From Bacteroidota bacterium (GTDB lineage: Bacteria; Bacteroidota; Bacteroidia; Bacteroidales; Prolixibacteraceae), in the NCBI GenBank assembly GCA_030706665.1, contig JAUZOB010000037.1, positions 1-16,424 of the forward strand: a stretch of 16,424 bases of DNA, written 5' to 3'. The position numbers and the translations under genes were made by a program. Positions 7,371 through 16,145 of this stretch are shown piece after piece (position 1 is the first letter of the stretch; each line of letters starts with the position of its first letter). Below the pieces are notes generated by a model. It searched no databases and was not told where the DNA came from. It was given only the letters and a program-made list of their open reading frames with translations.

Positions 7371-8945
7371 ATGAAGCAACTGCATTTTGACTTTGTGATA
7401 ATAGGCAGCGGACTGGCAGGACTGGTAGCAGCTTATCATGCTTCGAAATATGGAAGAGTGGCCATTGTTACAAAGTCAGCTTCAAGTGTCAGCAACTCCT
7501 GGGAAGCACAGGGTGGTATTGCTGCAGCCTTTGGAGAAGATGATTATCCTGAATTCCATTTGGAAGATACATTAATCGCCGGTCGTAGTTTGTGTGATCG
7601 GGATGCTGTTGAGATTCTGGTAAACGAAGGTCTCGACCGCATGCAGGATCTCATTAACTGGGGAATGTCATTTGACCGGGAAAACGGGAAAATTCTTCTT
7701 GGATTAGAAGGAGGTCATCATCATCGTCGTATTTTCCATTCGGGAGGTGATGCCACTGGAAAAGCCGTTACCGAATTCATGCTGAAGCGCGTAGTTCAGA
7801 TCCCTGAAATTACCTTTTTCGAATACACAACAGCTCTAAAGTTACTGATAGAAAACAACGAATGTGTGGGGGTTCATGCGTTTGGATATGAGAAGCATGA
7901 AAGTTTTCTTTTAACCGCTCGATCCACCATAATGGCAACCGGCGGATTATCGCGCATCTATAACCGAAGTACCAACCCCTATACTGCCACAGGAGACGGA
8001 GTAGCCCTTGCCTGGGAAGCCGGAGCCCAATTGACAGACATGGAGTTCGTACAGTTTCACCCAACCGCATTAAATCTTCCGGATCAGGATGCCTTTTTGA
8101 TTAGCGAAGCCGTTCGTGGAGAAGGCGCCTGGTTGCTAAATGAAAAAGGAGAAAGGTTTATGACCGATCTCCATCCTTTGGCAGAACTTGCCCCTCGCGA
8201 TGTTGTAGCCTATGCGATTCATAAGCAATTAGAACAATCTGATTGTGATCATGTATTCCTTTCACTGCGACATCTTGATCCAAATAAAATAAAGAAAAGA
8301 TTTTCAACCATCTATAATGAACTTTTGAAATGTAATCTGGATCTGTGCAAAGATTTGATACCAATTGCACCGGCTGCGCATTATATGATGGGAGGGGTTA
8401 GAACTGACCTGAATGGTAAAACCAACATTCCCCGTCTATATGCATGTGGAGAAGTTGCGTCAACAGGTGTGATGGGAGCAAACAGGCTGGCATCAAATTC
8501 ACTTCTTGAATGTATGGTCTTTGGGAAACGGGCTGCAGAAGCTGCATCAGAAGAGCTGCCATCGCATTCTGTAAGTGCACAGGACTTCACGCCTTTCCTT
8601 TACGATCAGGGAAAAGAAAGTTTGCTTCTTGAAGAGAAAAATCGAATTGCCAAAATCATGTCAAGAAAAGTTGGCATCGTTCGAAACAGGAAAGGTCTTG
8701 AAGAAGCCGTACGTGAACTTCAAACGATCTGCCAGAATTATGAAGCTGTTGCCTCAGAATATAATATTTCGAAGATAAGCAGACTGGCAGAAGTAAGCCT
8801 TCTCGTTGCTCAATCTGCACTTTGGAGAGAAGAAAGCCGCGGTGGACATATTCGCGAAGACTTTAAAGACGAAGAAGAGCGTTTTCATGTCCATTCTGTC
8901 CAGCAAAAGAATAAAATACTATCTACAATACCCGTTAGAAAATAA
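7371..8945 (+). CDS. nadB: L-aspartate oxidase
   Basis: FAD-dependent cytoplasmic enzyme that oxidises L-aspartate to iminoaspartate, the first step of de novo NAD synthesis; quinolinate synthase (NadA) then uses the product. Its 524 residues match the family length. Seen in sequence: the dinucleotide-binding motif IIGSGLAGLVAA (10-21); SWEAQGGIAAA (43-53), the flavin-adjacent segment; E113 and HHHRRIFHSGGDATG (116-130); FVQFHPTAL (226-234); EAVRGEGA with R249; APRDVV with R276; AAHYMMGGV with H337; and the C-terminal FAD segment YACGEVASTGVMGANRLASN. The R-G-G-H-x-R-x-D-F motif near the C-terminus (about residues 487-495) is also typical. These features separate NadB from succinate dehydrogenase/fumarate reductase flavoproteins. 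nadC follows after 4 bp. No nadA is present in the window. Confidence 0.97.
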   Translation: MKQLHFDFVIIGSGLAGLVAAYHASKYGRVAIVTKSASSVSNSWEAQGGIAAAFGEDDYPEFHLEDTLIAGRSLCDRDAVEILVNEGLDRMQDLINWGMSFDRENGKILLGLEGGHHHRRIFHSGGDATGKAVTEFMLKRVVQIPEITFFEYTTALKLLIENNECVGVHAFGYEKHESFLLTARSTIMATGGLSRIYNRSTNPYTATGDGVALAWEAGAQLTDMEFVQFHPTALNLPDQDAFLISEAVRGEGAWLLNEKGERFMTDLHPLAELAPRDVVAYAIHKQLEQSDCDHVFLSLRHLDPNKIKKRFSTIYNELLKCNLDLCKDLIPIAPAAHYMMGGVRTDLNGKTNIPRLYACGEVASTGVMGANRLASNSLLECMVFGKRAAEAASEELPSHSVSAQDFTPFLYDQGKESLLLEEKNRIAKIMSRKVGIVRNRKGLEEAVRELQTICQNYEAVASEYNISKISRLAEVSLLVAQSALWREESRGGHIREDFKDEEERFHVHSVQQKNKILSTIPVRK

Positions 8946-8949
8946 ATAT

Positions 8950-9792
8950 ATGACTCAACTCGATTTAAAATCTATTGAACCGATCATTGAGTTCGCACTC
9001 AAAGAGGATATCGGAAACGGCGACATTACAACTGATTCGCTCATACCCCAAGAGGCTCGCACTACTGCAACGATGACCGCAAAAGCTGACGGGATTGTTG
9101 CAGGACTTGAAGTTGCAGAGATGGTTTTTCGTAAACTGGACTCAAAGACAGTCTGGCAGACCTTTGTCTCCGATGGGCAACCTGTTTCAAAAGGCGACCT
9201 GATAGCCAAAGTTGAAGGATCATTCAGAGCCTTACTGACTGGTGAGCGGACCGCATTAAATTTTCTTCAGCGCATGTCGGGCATTGCTACTGCAACTTCT
9301 GTTTTTGTAAATTCAATCAAAGATCTGAAAACAAAAATACTGGATACCCGGAAGACTGTCCCGTGCCTTCGGCTGTTGGATAAATATGCGGTTGCTGCCG
9401 GTGGCGGAACAAATCACCGGATCGGTCTCTTTGATATGGTCATGATTAAAGATAATCATATTAAAGTTGCCGGAAACATTACAAATGCAGTGAATGGAAT
9501 TCGTCCGAAGATCAGCAATGCTATAAAAATTGAAGTAGAAACAACAACTCTCGAGGAAGTTCAGGAAGCAATTGCTGCCGGTGCTGACATTATCATGCTC
9601 GACAACATGGATAATGTGACGATGGCGAAAGCAGTAGCTCTTATTGCCGGAAGAGCAAAAGTTGAAGCATCCGGGAATATGACTCTCGAACGTCTGCGTA
9701 AAGTGGCTGAAACAGGTGTTGACTTTATTTCTATCGGAGCGCTGACGCACTCTGTAACAGCAATGGACATCAGTATGAATATCGAAATATAG
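8950..9792 (+). CDS. nadC: Nicotinate-nucleotide pyrophosphorylase (carboxylating)
   Basis: Quinolinate phosphoribosyltransferase: quinolinate plus PRPP gives nicotinate mononucleotide, CO2 and pyrophosphate, the third step of de novo NAD synthesis. The 280-residue protein has the family's usual size. Motifs: ALKEDIGNGDITTD (16-29), GERTALNFLQRMSGIAT (98-114), LDTRKTVPCLRLLDKYAV (131-148), GGGTNHRIGLFDMVMIKDNH (151-170), IEVET (194-198), MLDNM (216-220) and VEASGN (238-243), covering the PRPP and substrate-binding residues. I chose ATG 8950. The frame is open back to an ATG at 8806, but that start lies 140 bp inside nadB and would add 48 residues unlike the family, whereas 8950 lies 4 bp after the nadB stop and begins exactly at the conserved N-terminus. 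Confidence 0.97.
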   Translation: MTQLDLKSIEPIIEFALKEDIGNGDITTDSLIPQEARTTATMTAKADGIVAGLEVAEMVFRKLDSKTVWQTFVSDGQPVSKGDLIAKVEGSFRALLTGERTALNFLQRMSGIATATSVFVNSIKDLKTKILDTRKTVPCLRLLDKYAVAAGGGTNHRIGLFDMVMIKDNHIKVAGNITNAVNGIRPKISNAIKIEVETTTLEEVQEAIAAGADIIMLDNMDNVTMAKAVALIAGRAKVEASGNMTLERLRKVAETGVDFISIGALTHSVTAMDISMNIEI

Positions 9793-9796
9793 TCAG

Positions 9797-10522
9797 ATGA
9801 ACCTAACCATCGATATCGGGAATACCCGTACTAAAATAGGATTGTTTAATCAGAATGAGCTCATGCTTACTTTCCCGGTTGATCATTTGGGAACTAAAGA
9901 GCTAACTCTTTTGAAAGATGAATACCCATCGATCAATGCAGCCATCCTTTCCAGTACGGTTAACTATTCCGAAGAAATCGATTCTCTGCTTGGTGAAATG
10001 TTTGATACTTATATCAAATATACTCATCAAACTCCGGTCCCGATCAAGAATACGTATGAGTCTCCCGAGACTCTCGGGTTGGATCGACTGGCCGCAGCAA
10101 TTGGAGCAAATACCCTTTACCCGCAACAAGACATTTTGGTTGTTGATGCCGGGACTGCTATAACATTTGAAATTATAAACAACAATTGTTATACAGGAGG
10201 ATGCATTTCTCCCGGATTATCCATGCGTTTTAAAGCGCTGAGTCAATTTACCGGTCGTTTGCCATTAATCGATCAAAACGGATCATTAGGCATCCCGGGT
10301 AAAAACACACAAGAAGCCATCCGGACAGGTGTTGTTCAGGGCATAAGAGGTGAAATTGAAAGTTACATCACTCTTCTTAATAATAAATATCCTGATCTTA
10401 AAACAATATTAACCGGTGGAGATGCAATTTTTTTTGCAGGATTGCTAAAAAGTTCCATCTTTGTAAACATGAATCTTACCTTAATAGGTTTAAACCGAAT
10501 TCTGGAATACAATGCGCATTAA
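9797..10522 (+). CDS. coaX: Type III pantothenate kinase
   Basis: Phosphorylates pantothenate to 4'-phosphopantothenate, the first committed step of CoA synthesis. The 241 residues fit the short CoaX forms. ASKHA-fold motifs are visible: LTIDIGNTRTKIG (3-15, phosphate-binding loop), GLDRLAAAIGA (94-104), VVDAGTAITFE (115-125), GGCISPGLSMR (134-144) and ILTGGDA (204-210). CoaX enzymes are generally insensitive to CoA feedback and need a monovalent cation; this is family knowledge. The gene starts 4 bp after nadC and overlaps the next gene by 11 bp, so it is translated as part of the nadB operon and links two cofactor pathways. Confidence 0.95.
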   Translation: MNLTIDIGNTRTKIGLFNQNELMLTFPVDHLGTKELTLLKDEYPSINAAILSSTVNYSEEIDSLLGEMFDTYIKYTHQTPVPIKNTYESPETLGLDRLAAAIGANTLYPQQDILVVDAGTAITFEIINNNCYTGGCISPGLSMRFKALSQFTGRLPLIDQNGSLGIPGKNTQEAIRTGVVQGIRGEIESYITLLNNKYPDLKTILTGGDAIFFAGLLKSSIFVNMNLTLIGLNRILEYNAH

Positions 10523-11804
10523 AATAAGTTTCTTTATTGCTTTTGCAATGTTGTCGTTAGGTTCTTTTGCTCAGAACGAAAATACGACCTCTCCATATTC
10601 CCGTTACGGACTTGGAGATATTACTCCTCAATCTTTTGGACGAAGTGCAGGTATGGGAGGTGTCTCTTATGGATCCAGAGATAAAGTGCAGGTCAATTTT
10701 GCAAACCCTGCCTCTTACAGTGCTATTGACTCGTTGTCTTTCATATTTGAAGCCGGAATAAATGGCAAATTTACCAATATGAAAGATAATTTGGGATCTC
10801 AAAATAATCACAACATTAATTTGAGCTATTTCTCATTGAGTTTTCCAATCAGTCACCGCTGGGGAGCAGCTATCGGTTTATGCCCATATGCTGACAAAGG
10901 TTATGAGTTGCAAGAATCCCTTTCATCCAATGTGCTTGATACGATTCAAAACCGCTATCTCGGAACCGGAACGCTTTCCAAATTCTTTATCGGTAATTCA
11001 TTTTACATTACCAAAAACCTTTCGGTTGGTGTAAACATTAATTATATATTCGGTAACCTCAGCCATCTTACGTACAATAACTTCTCGTCAGGCACTTCGA
11101 GTGAGGAAGCTTTTTCAGTTGAAACATCTGATAATACCCGATATCGCAACTTCAGTTTCGAATACGGATTGCAATATAAGATTGAATTAAATAAGAAAAA
11201 AAGTCTGACTCTGGGTGCTGTATATCAAGCTCCGTTTACTTTTGCTGCCGAATATTTTCAACAGAAGTACAGAATATTGTTAGGCACTTCATCTGCTGAT
11301 ACCGTATTTAGTGTTGTAAATATTCCGAATGGAAGAGTAAAAGTTCCGGGATCTATTGGCGTTGGTTTCATGTATGAAGTTAAAGACAAATTATCGGTAG
11401 GTGCCGATTTTAAAACTCAGAATTGGGAGAAAGCAACTTTCTTAGGTTCTAAAGACCCTAATTTAACCACATTACGTTCTGGCAATGTTGGTCTTGAATA
11501 TATTCCGAACAAATTTTCTTTAAAAAGTTATCTGGCTCATGTTTCATATCGAATCGGAGCACGTTACAGCGAGACCTATGTAACGGTCAACGACCATCAG
11601 ATAAAAGAATACGGACTAACCATGGGACTTGGTCTTCCTCTTGTGAATGCAACTAAGTCAATGCACAACTCTCTGATGAATATTGCACTTGAGATTGGCA
11701 AACGTGGAACTACAAGTTATGGACTGCTACAGGAGAACTATGCAAAGATTTGTGTTAGCTTTAGTCTTTACGAAAACTGGTTCATCAAACGTAAATTTGA
11801 CTAA
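10512..11804 (+). CDS. Predicted outer-membrane beta-barrel protein, coaX-associated
   Basis: A 430-residue protein with a signal peptide (about 1-20, ending GSFA before QNE). The mature N-terminus TTSPYSRYGLGD followed by GRSAGMGGVSYG and VNFANPASYSAIDSLSF (about 25-77) is the pattern of FadL/PorV-like or UPF0164-like Bacteroidota outer-membrane proteins. The rest is a series of amphipathic, aromatic-rich strands, as in a beta-barrel, ending in FSLYENWFIKRKFD. I know this type of gene next to coaX and ahead of lptC in other Bacteroidales, but not its substrate or function. It overlaps coaX by 11 bp, so it is translationally linked to the cofactor operon. The signal peptide begins directly at ATG 10512, supporting the overlapping start. 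Confidence 0.75.
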   Translation: MRIKISFFIAFAMLSLGSFAQNENTTSPYSRYGLGDITPQSFGRSAGMGGVSYGSRDKVQVNFANPASYSAIDSLSFIFEAGINGKFTNMKDNLGSQNNHNINLSYFSLSFPISHRWGAAIGLCPYADKGYELQESLSSNVLDTIQNRYLGTGTLSKFFIGNSFYITKNLSVGVNINYIFGNLSHLTYNNFSSGTSSEEAFSVETSDNTRYRNFSFEYGLQYKIELNKKKSLTLGAVYQAPFTFAAEYFQQKYRILLGTSSADTVFSVVNIPNGRVKVPGSIGVGFMYEVKDKLSVGADFKTQNWEKATFLGSKDPNLTTLRSGNVGLEYIPNKFSLKSYLAHVSYRIGARYSETYVTVNDHQIKEYGLTMGLGLPLVNATKSMHNSLMNIALEIGKRGTTSYGLLQENYAKICVSFSLYENWFIKRKFD

Positions 11805-11925
11805 TCCACAATTATTAAATATTCCCGTTTAGTTCTGAAAAAAATGAGATCTTATATTGATACAGAAATTGTTTAACGATCAGAACTTACAGATAAAATA
11901 TAATTCGATCGAAAAAGATCACTTT

Positions 11926-11990
11926 AAATTCTCTTTCTTCCTATTTCCTGTCATAAATTTGTACGGAATAGGGAAGAAAGAGAATTTTTT
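11926..11990 (+). terminator. Long hairpin terminator upstream of lptC
   Basis: Arms 11926-11948 and 11965-11987 are 23 nt each. The outer 16 bp pair perfectly and the inner part pairs after a one-base shift. The loop is 16 nt. The right arm runs into six T (11985-11990), the form of an intrinsic terminator. It lies 121 bp after the outer-membrane gene and ends only 20 bp before lptC, so it probably ends the nadB-coaX unit or acts as an attenuator for lptC. Confidence 0.7.
11954..11961 (+). promoter_or_regulatory. Possible -7 element inside the hairpin loop, for lptC
   Basis: TAAATTTG matches TAnnTTTG and lies in the loop of the hairpin, 49 bp before the lptC ATG. No TTTG is visible at -33. 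If used, the transcript would keep only the right arm, so the terminator could not form in it. Confidence 0.3.
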
Positions 11991-12010
11991 CAAAATAGGA
12001 GGCCGAATCA

Positions 12011-12610
12011 ATGAATACGATGATATATAAGAATAAAGGAGATTGGTTCAGAATTTTCTTTGCGCAAAATCTACTGCTTATTCTGGCTTTTGTTGTGATA
12101 TTTCTATCATCATGCGAAAGCGATATAAAAAAGGTAGGCGGTTTCTCTAATAACAAACTGCTCCCGGATCTGTCAGTTATAGAATTAGACGGATTGATGT
12201 CCGATTCATCATTGGTCGTCGCAAAACTCAAAGCTCCTATAGCCAATAAATACAGCCCTAAAAATCAACAACAATATTATGATTTTCCCAAAGGCATCTA
12301 CATTCAAAGGTTTGACAAAGTAACCCGTATCGGATCAAGTATTAAAGCAGACTATGCCAAATATTACCTTGACGACCGCCGCTGGGAATTTTTAAATCAT
12401 GTTGTAGGTTGTAATAATCAACGCGATACACTAAAAACAGATCAACTGATCTGGGATGAAAAAAACAGTAAAATTTATTCAAAAGATTTCATTAAGTTTA
12501 GAAAAGAAAATAAGGTATTTCAATCAAAAGGCTTTGAATCGGATGCGAATTTTAAAGAAATTAAATTTCCCGATCTGCGAGGAACTTTTGACGTGGCGGT
12601 AAGTCAGTAG
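12011..12610 (+). CDS. lptC: LPS export ABC transporter periplasmic protein LptC
   Basis: LptC is the bitopic or lipid-anchored periplasmic part of the LptB2FGC machine that passes lipopolysaccharide from the inner-membrane transporter to LptA. The 199-residue protein has a hydrophobic N-terminal segment (about 19-32) ending in a lipobox-like LSSC (C35), as in Bacteroidota LptC lipoproteins. The core has the family pattern: LSVIELDGLMSDSSLVVAKLKAP, then YYDFPKGIYIQRFD (about 91-104), the D-x-A-x-Y segment ADYAKYYLDDRRWEF, and L-x-T-D-Q-L-I-W-D-E-K-N-S-K-I-Y (about 142-157), ending in FESDANFKEIKF. A strong Shine-Dalgarno AGGAGG (11997-12002) lies 8 bp before ATG 12011 and fixes this start over ATG 12020. 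The CBS-domain gene begins 1 bp after the stop. Confidence 0.88.
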   Translation: MNTMIYKNKGDWFRIFFAQNLLLILAFVVIFLSSCESDIKKVGGFSNNKLLPDLSVIELDGLMSDSSLVVAKLKAPIANKYSPKNQQQYYDFPKGIYIQRFDKVTRIGSSIKADYAKYYLDDRRWEFLNHVVGCNNQRDTLKTDQLIWDEKNSKIYSKDFIKFRKENKVFQSKGFESDANFKEIKFPDLRGTFDVAVSQ

Positions 12611-12611
12611 T

Positions 12612-13886
12612 ATGGATGCGTTAATAATTATATTTGTTACTGTCCTGTTATCAGCATTTTTTTCAGGAATGGAGATTGCATTTGTCTCCTCCAATAAGTT
12701 ACGTCTTGAACTTGAAAAAAAGCAAAGCCCGCTATTAAAATTCTTCTTCAATCTCTTTTCAAAAAACCCAGGTAACTTTCTAACAACAATGCTAGTGGGA
12801 AACAATTTCTCACTGGTTATATATGGAGTTGCCTTTACCAAACTTTTCGAACCCTATTTGATTTCTTTCTTTCACAATGAGATTCTGTTACTGTTGGTGC
12901 AGACTTTACTATCGACCTTAATTATCCTGTTCCTGGGAGAATTTATTCCTAAAACGCTTTTTAATTTAAACCCGAACTTTGCACTGCGATTCTTTGCGAT
13001 GCCTGTCGGAATATTCTATTTCCTTCTTTATCCGGTCACCACTTCCACAATGTGGATTTCCAGATTCCTGTTAAAGCGATTTTTCAGAGTAGAACTAAAG
13101 CCTACCGATCAAACGAAAATGTTCAGCAAAATCGATCTCGATTATTTGGTCCGCGAGAGTCAGCAATCCGAAGAAAGAAACAACTCCCCCATTGAACATG
13201 AAGTCAAACTATTCCGAAACGCACTCGACTTTTCAAAAGTCAAACTGCGTGAATGCATGGTGCCCCGTACCGAAATTGAAGCGATAGAGGTTGATTCACC
13301 CATGGAAGAGCTTCGCCAGAAATTCATTGAAACCGGATACTCCAAAATTCTTATCTATAAAGAAAGTATCGATAATATCATTGGCTACGTTCACTCGTCA
13401 GAACTATTCAAACAACCTCGAAATCTTCGTTCAAGAATAAACCCTGTTCTCATTGTTCCGGAAACAATGTCAGCCAGTAAACTTTTAAGTCAATTTATTC
13501 AACAACATAAAAGCGTTGCAATTATCGTAGACGAATTCGGAGGAACCTCCGGGATGGTAACCACCGAGGATATATTGGAAGAAATCTTTGGCGAAATTGA
13601 AGATGAACATGACACAGAAGATTTGATTGACAAGCAAATCGGTCCGAAAGAATTTATCCTGGCGGGAAGATTGGAAATCGATTTTCTAAACGAAAAATAT
13701 CACATTGACCTTCCTGTATCAGAAAGTTATGAAACACTCGCCGGTTTGATTCTCTATTTTCATGAGAGTATTCCAAAGATAAATTCAGTCATTACCCTTC
13801 ATCAATATGAGATTAAAATATTAAAAGCAACGAACACAAAAATCGAACTGATACGGCTCAAAATAAACGCCACTTCCCAAAATTAG
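12612..13886 (+). CDS. DUF21/CNNM-CBS-CorC_HlyC membrane protein (hemolysin-like, GldE-like)
   Basis: A 424-residue inner-membrane protein. The CNNM/DUF21 domain (about 1-175) has FFSGMEIAFVSSN, NFLTTMLVGNNFSLVIYG and FLGEFIPKTLF, with about four hydrophobic segments. A CBS pair follows (about 215-330) with MVPRTEIEAIEVD, YSKILIYKESIDNIIGYVH and AIIVDEFGGTSGMVTTEDILEEIFGEIEDEHD. The C-terminal CorC_HlyC domain is about 342-418 (FILAGRLEIDFLNEKY, ETLAGLI). Family members are linked to Mg2+/Co2+ export or resistance, and the Bacteroidota paralogue GldE to gliding; the old name hemolysin is not a function. The gene lies 1 bp after lptC, a placement I recall from related genomes, so co-expression with LPS export is likely. 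Substrate unknown. Confidence 0.88.
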   Translation: MDALIIIFVTVLLSAFFSGMEIAFVSSNKLRLELEKKQSPLLKFFFNLFSKNPGNFLTTMLVGNNFSLVIYGVAFTKLFEPYLISFFHNEILLLLVQTLLSTLIILFLGEFIPKTLFNLNPNFALRFFAMPVGIFYFLLYPVTTSTMWISRFLLKRFFRVELKPTDQTKMFSKIDLDYLVRESQQSEERNNSPIEHEVKLFRNALDFSKVKLRECMVPRTEIEAIEVDSPMEELRQKFIETGYSKILIYKESIDNIIGYVHSSELFKQPRNLRSRINPVLIVPETMSASKLLSQFIQQHKSVAIIVDEFGGTSGMVTTEDILEEIFGEIEDEHDTEDLIDKQIGPKEFILAGRLEIDFLNEKYHIDLPVSESYETLAGLILYFHESIPKINSVITLHQYEIKILKATNTKIELIRLKINATSQN

Positions 13887-13919
13887 AATTTAATGTTTAG
13901 GTGGATTATTTAAAATTAT

Positions 13920-13927
13920 TATCTTCG
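13920..13927 (+). promoter_or_regulatory. Candidate -7 element of the isomerase gene
   Basis: TATCTTCG is a common variant of the TAnnTTTG element. A T-rich GTTTAG (13895-13900) lies about 20 bp upstream at the -33 position. The element is 48 bp before the ATG and 33 bp after the stop of the CBS-domain gene, so the isomerase can be transcribed on its own. Confidence 0.4.
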
Positions 13928-13975
13928 TACCTCAAAGTTTTATGAATTAACTATAATATTTAAATATCATTCATA

Positions 13976-16093
13976 ATGGCAACATTAGAACGTATAAGAA
14001 ACCGCGCAGGAGTTTTAGTTGCGGTGGTGATAGGTTTTGCTTTGCTTGCATTCATATTGGGAGATATGCTGAACTCCAGCAATTCCCTTTTGCGTGGGCG
14101 CAAACTTGAGATTGCCGAAATAAACGGTGAATCTGTTAAGTATCCTGATTTCCAACAGAAAGTGGATGAACTTGCCGATATAGTGAAGATGAATACAGGG
14201 CAGAATGCTGTTGATGAAAACACTATGGAGCAGTTAAGGGAGCAAACTTGGCAAAACATGGTTCGTGAGATCGTCATGGGCGATGTTTACAAGAAACTCG
14301 GCATCGGAGTAAGTGCTGATGAACTTTTCGATATGGTTCAGGGTAAAAACATTCACCCTATCGTACAACAACTTTTCCGTGACCCATCAACCGGACAGGT
14401 AAACAAATCTGCAATCCTTCAGTTCCTTAAAAACCTCGATGCAGATCCGACCGGACGTCAGAAAGCTTACTGGCTATATGTCGAAAAACAAATCTCTCAG
14501 GAACGTCTTTTCACCAAATACAATAATCTGATTAGCAAAGGACTTTATGTAACTTCTCTGGAAGCAAAAGAAAGCCTTAAAGAGAAAAATCATGTTGTCA
14601 ACTTCAAATTTGTCCGTCAGGATGTAAATCTGATCTCCGATGCTTCTATTAAAGTTGAAGATAAAGACCTGAAAGCATACTACGATAAACACAAAGAAGA
14701 ATTCAAACAAGGGAACAGCCGTTCTATTGACTTCGTTACTTTTGATATTCTTCCCTCAGCACAAGACCAGGCAACTGCTCAAAAATGGATCAATGATCGG
14801 AAAGTCGAATTTGAAAAAACTACTGATAATGCTCAGTTCGTTAATTTGAATTCAGATGTTCCATTTGCAGATACCTATGTGAAGAAAAGCCAGGTATCTC
14901 CAATGATTGCAGACTGGGCATTTTCTGCAGGCGCAGGATCTATTTATGGTCCGTACCAAGAAGGCAACGCTTGGAAAATTGCAAAAATCAATGGGGTCAA
15001 ACAACTTTCTGACTCGGTTCATGCAAGTCACATTCTGATTCGTCCAAGAAGCATGGCGGAAGTGAAATTAGTTGAAGCAAGAGTTGATAGTCTGAAGAAA
15101 TTGATCCAAAAAGGTGCTAGTTTTGAAAAACTTGCTGCTCAATATTCCCAAGACCAGGGATCTGCCGCTAAAGGTGGTGATTTAGGATGGATTGGACGCG
15201 GAAGTATGGTGAAATCATTCGAAGATGCATGTTTTAACACCGCTGAAGGCGAATTGAAAGTCATCAAAACTCAATATGGATTCCACCTGATAAAAGTTAC
15301 AGGAAAAGGTCCTTCACTCCCACATGTACAATTAGCAGTTGTTGAACATGCCATCAATCCAAGTTCTGAAACCTACCAGGCAATTTACACAAAGGCAAAT
15401 CAGTTTGCAGCTAATTATACTACAAAAGACGCGTTTGATAAAGCCATCTCAAAAGAGAAGCTGAATAAACATTCTGCTACCCTGCAGGAAACAGACCGCA
15501 CCGTCAATGGAATCCCTGAAAGTCGTGTTCTTATTCGCGCTGCGTTTGACGCTAAAAAAGGTAAGATCATCATGAATCAGGAAAGTTCTCCAATCTTCGA
15601 GATGGGCAATACCTTTGCTATTGCAACTCTTACCGATATTAAAGAAGAAGGTTATGCAAGCTTCGAAGAAGTTAAAGATCGCCTCTACCCTGCTGTAAGA
15701 CAAGATAAGAAACTCGATATCCTGAAAGACAAAGTAGGCAAAGCATTAGCTGGTGCTCACGATATCAATCAGCTTGCCGCTTCATTAGGAACTCAGGCAT
15801 TCGATGCTAACGATGTCAACTTCCAATCATTCGCTCTTCCGAATGTAGGAATTGAACCTGCTGTAATCGGAACTGCTACGAATATGCCGTTGAACAAACT
15901 TTCAAAACCAATTAAAGGTTTCACCGGAGTATATGTAGTAAATGTAGTTTCTGCAAATGAAGGGAACGACAAAGATTTCAAATCTGAACAGGTGAGATTG
16001 AATCAGGCAAACGGTTACCGTGCATCTTTCCAGGCATTCGATGTACTTCGTAAAGCTGCAAAGATTAAAGATAAAAGATCTAAATTCTATTAA
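13976..16093 (+). CDS. PpiD/SurA-like periplasmic peptidylprolyl isomerase
   Basis: A 705-residue membrane-anchored folding factor. Residues 1-12 are basic and are followed by one hydrophobic segment (about 12-32, AGVLVAVVIGFALLAFILGD), so the protein is probably anchored in the inner membrane and faces the periplasm, as for PpiD. The SurA_N-like chaperone part (about 42-200) begins IAEINGESVKYPDFQQKVDE. A parvulin/rotamase domain spans about 347-442, with VHASHILI (H349, H352), FEKLAAQYSQD, KGGDLGWIGRGSMV, F415 and YGFHLIKV, so the catalytic-type residues look intact. The C-terminal part (about 450-700) is a second helical, SurA/PpiD-like region. PpiD and SurA help outer-membrane proteins leave the translocon and fold. 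Placement after lptC and the CBS protein fits an envelope-assembly cluster. The start at 13976 gives the expected N-in anchor. Confidence 0.92.
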   Translation: MATLERIRNRAGVLVAVVIGFALLAFILGDMLNSSNSLLRGRKLEIAEINGESVKYPDFQQKVDELADIVKMNTGQNAVDENTMEQLREQTWQNMVREIVMGDVYKKLGIGVSADELFDMVQGKNIHPIVQQLFRDPSTGQVNKSAILQFLKNLDADPTGRQKAYWLYVEKQISQERLFTKYNNLISKGLYVTSLEAKESLKEKNHVVNFKFVRQDVNLISDASIKVEDKDLKAYYDKHKEEFKQGNSRSIDFVTFDILPSAQDQATAQKWINDRKVEFEKTTDNAQFVNLNSDVPFADTYVKKSQVSPMIADWAFSAGAGSIYGPYQEGNAWKIAKINGVKQLSDSVHASHILIRPRSMAEVKLVEARVDSLKKLIQKGASFEKLAAQYSQDQGSAAKGGDLGWIGRGSMVKSFEDACFNTAEGELKVIKTQYGFHLIKVTGKGPSLPHVQLAVVEHAINPSSETYQAIYTKANQFAANYTTKDAFDKAISKEKLNKHSATLQETDRTVNGIPESRVLIRAAFDAKKGKIIMNQESSPIFEMGNTFAIATLTDIKEEGYASFEEVKDRLYPAVRQDKKLDILKDKVGKALAGAHDINQLAASLGTQAFDANDVNFQSFALPNVGIEPAVIGTATNMPLNKLSKPIKGFTGVYVVNVVSANEGNDKDFKSEQVRLNQANGYRASFQAFDVLRKAAKIKDKRSKFY

Positions 16094-16110
16094 TAGTATA
16101 TCTCTATTCG

Positions 16111-16145
16111 AAAAAGAGGTTGTTCTTATGGAACAACCTCTTTTT
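16111..16145 (+). terminator. Rho-independent terminator after the isomerase gene
   Basis: A perfect 15-bp stem (16111-16125 with 16131-16145) with a 5-nt loop, GC core GAGGTTGTTC and a terminal run of five T, 17 bp after the stop codon. Confidence 0.93.

Noticed and set aside
8806..8949. An in-frame upstream ATG that would lengthen NadC by 48 residues and overlap nadB
   Set aside because: The added part is an out-of-frame reading of the conserved NadB C-terminus. The NadC family begins at the conserved segment after ATG 8950, which lies 4 bp after the nadB stop.
9313..9750. A 145-codon minus-strand frame inside nadC
   Set aside because: It is an antisense shadow of a strongly conserved enzyme, rich in Cys/His/Ser as such shadows usually are.
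12020..12022. Alternative start codon for lptC
   Set aside because: The AGGAGG at 11997-12002 is at the right distance (8 bp) for ATG 12011 and too far for 12020.
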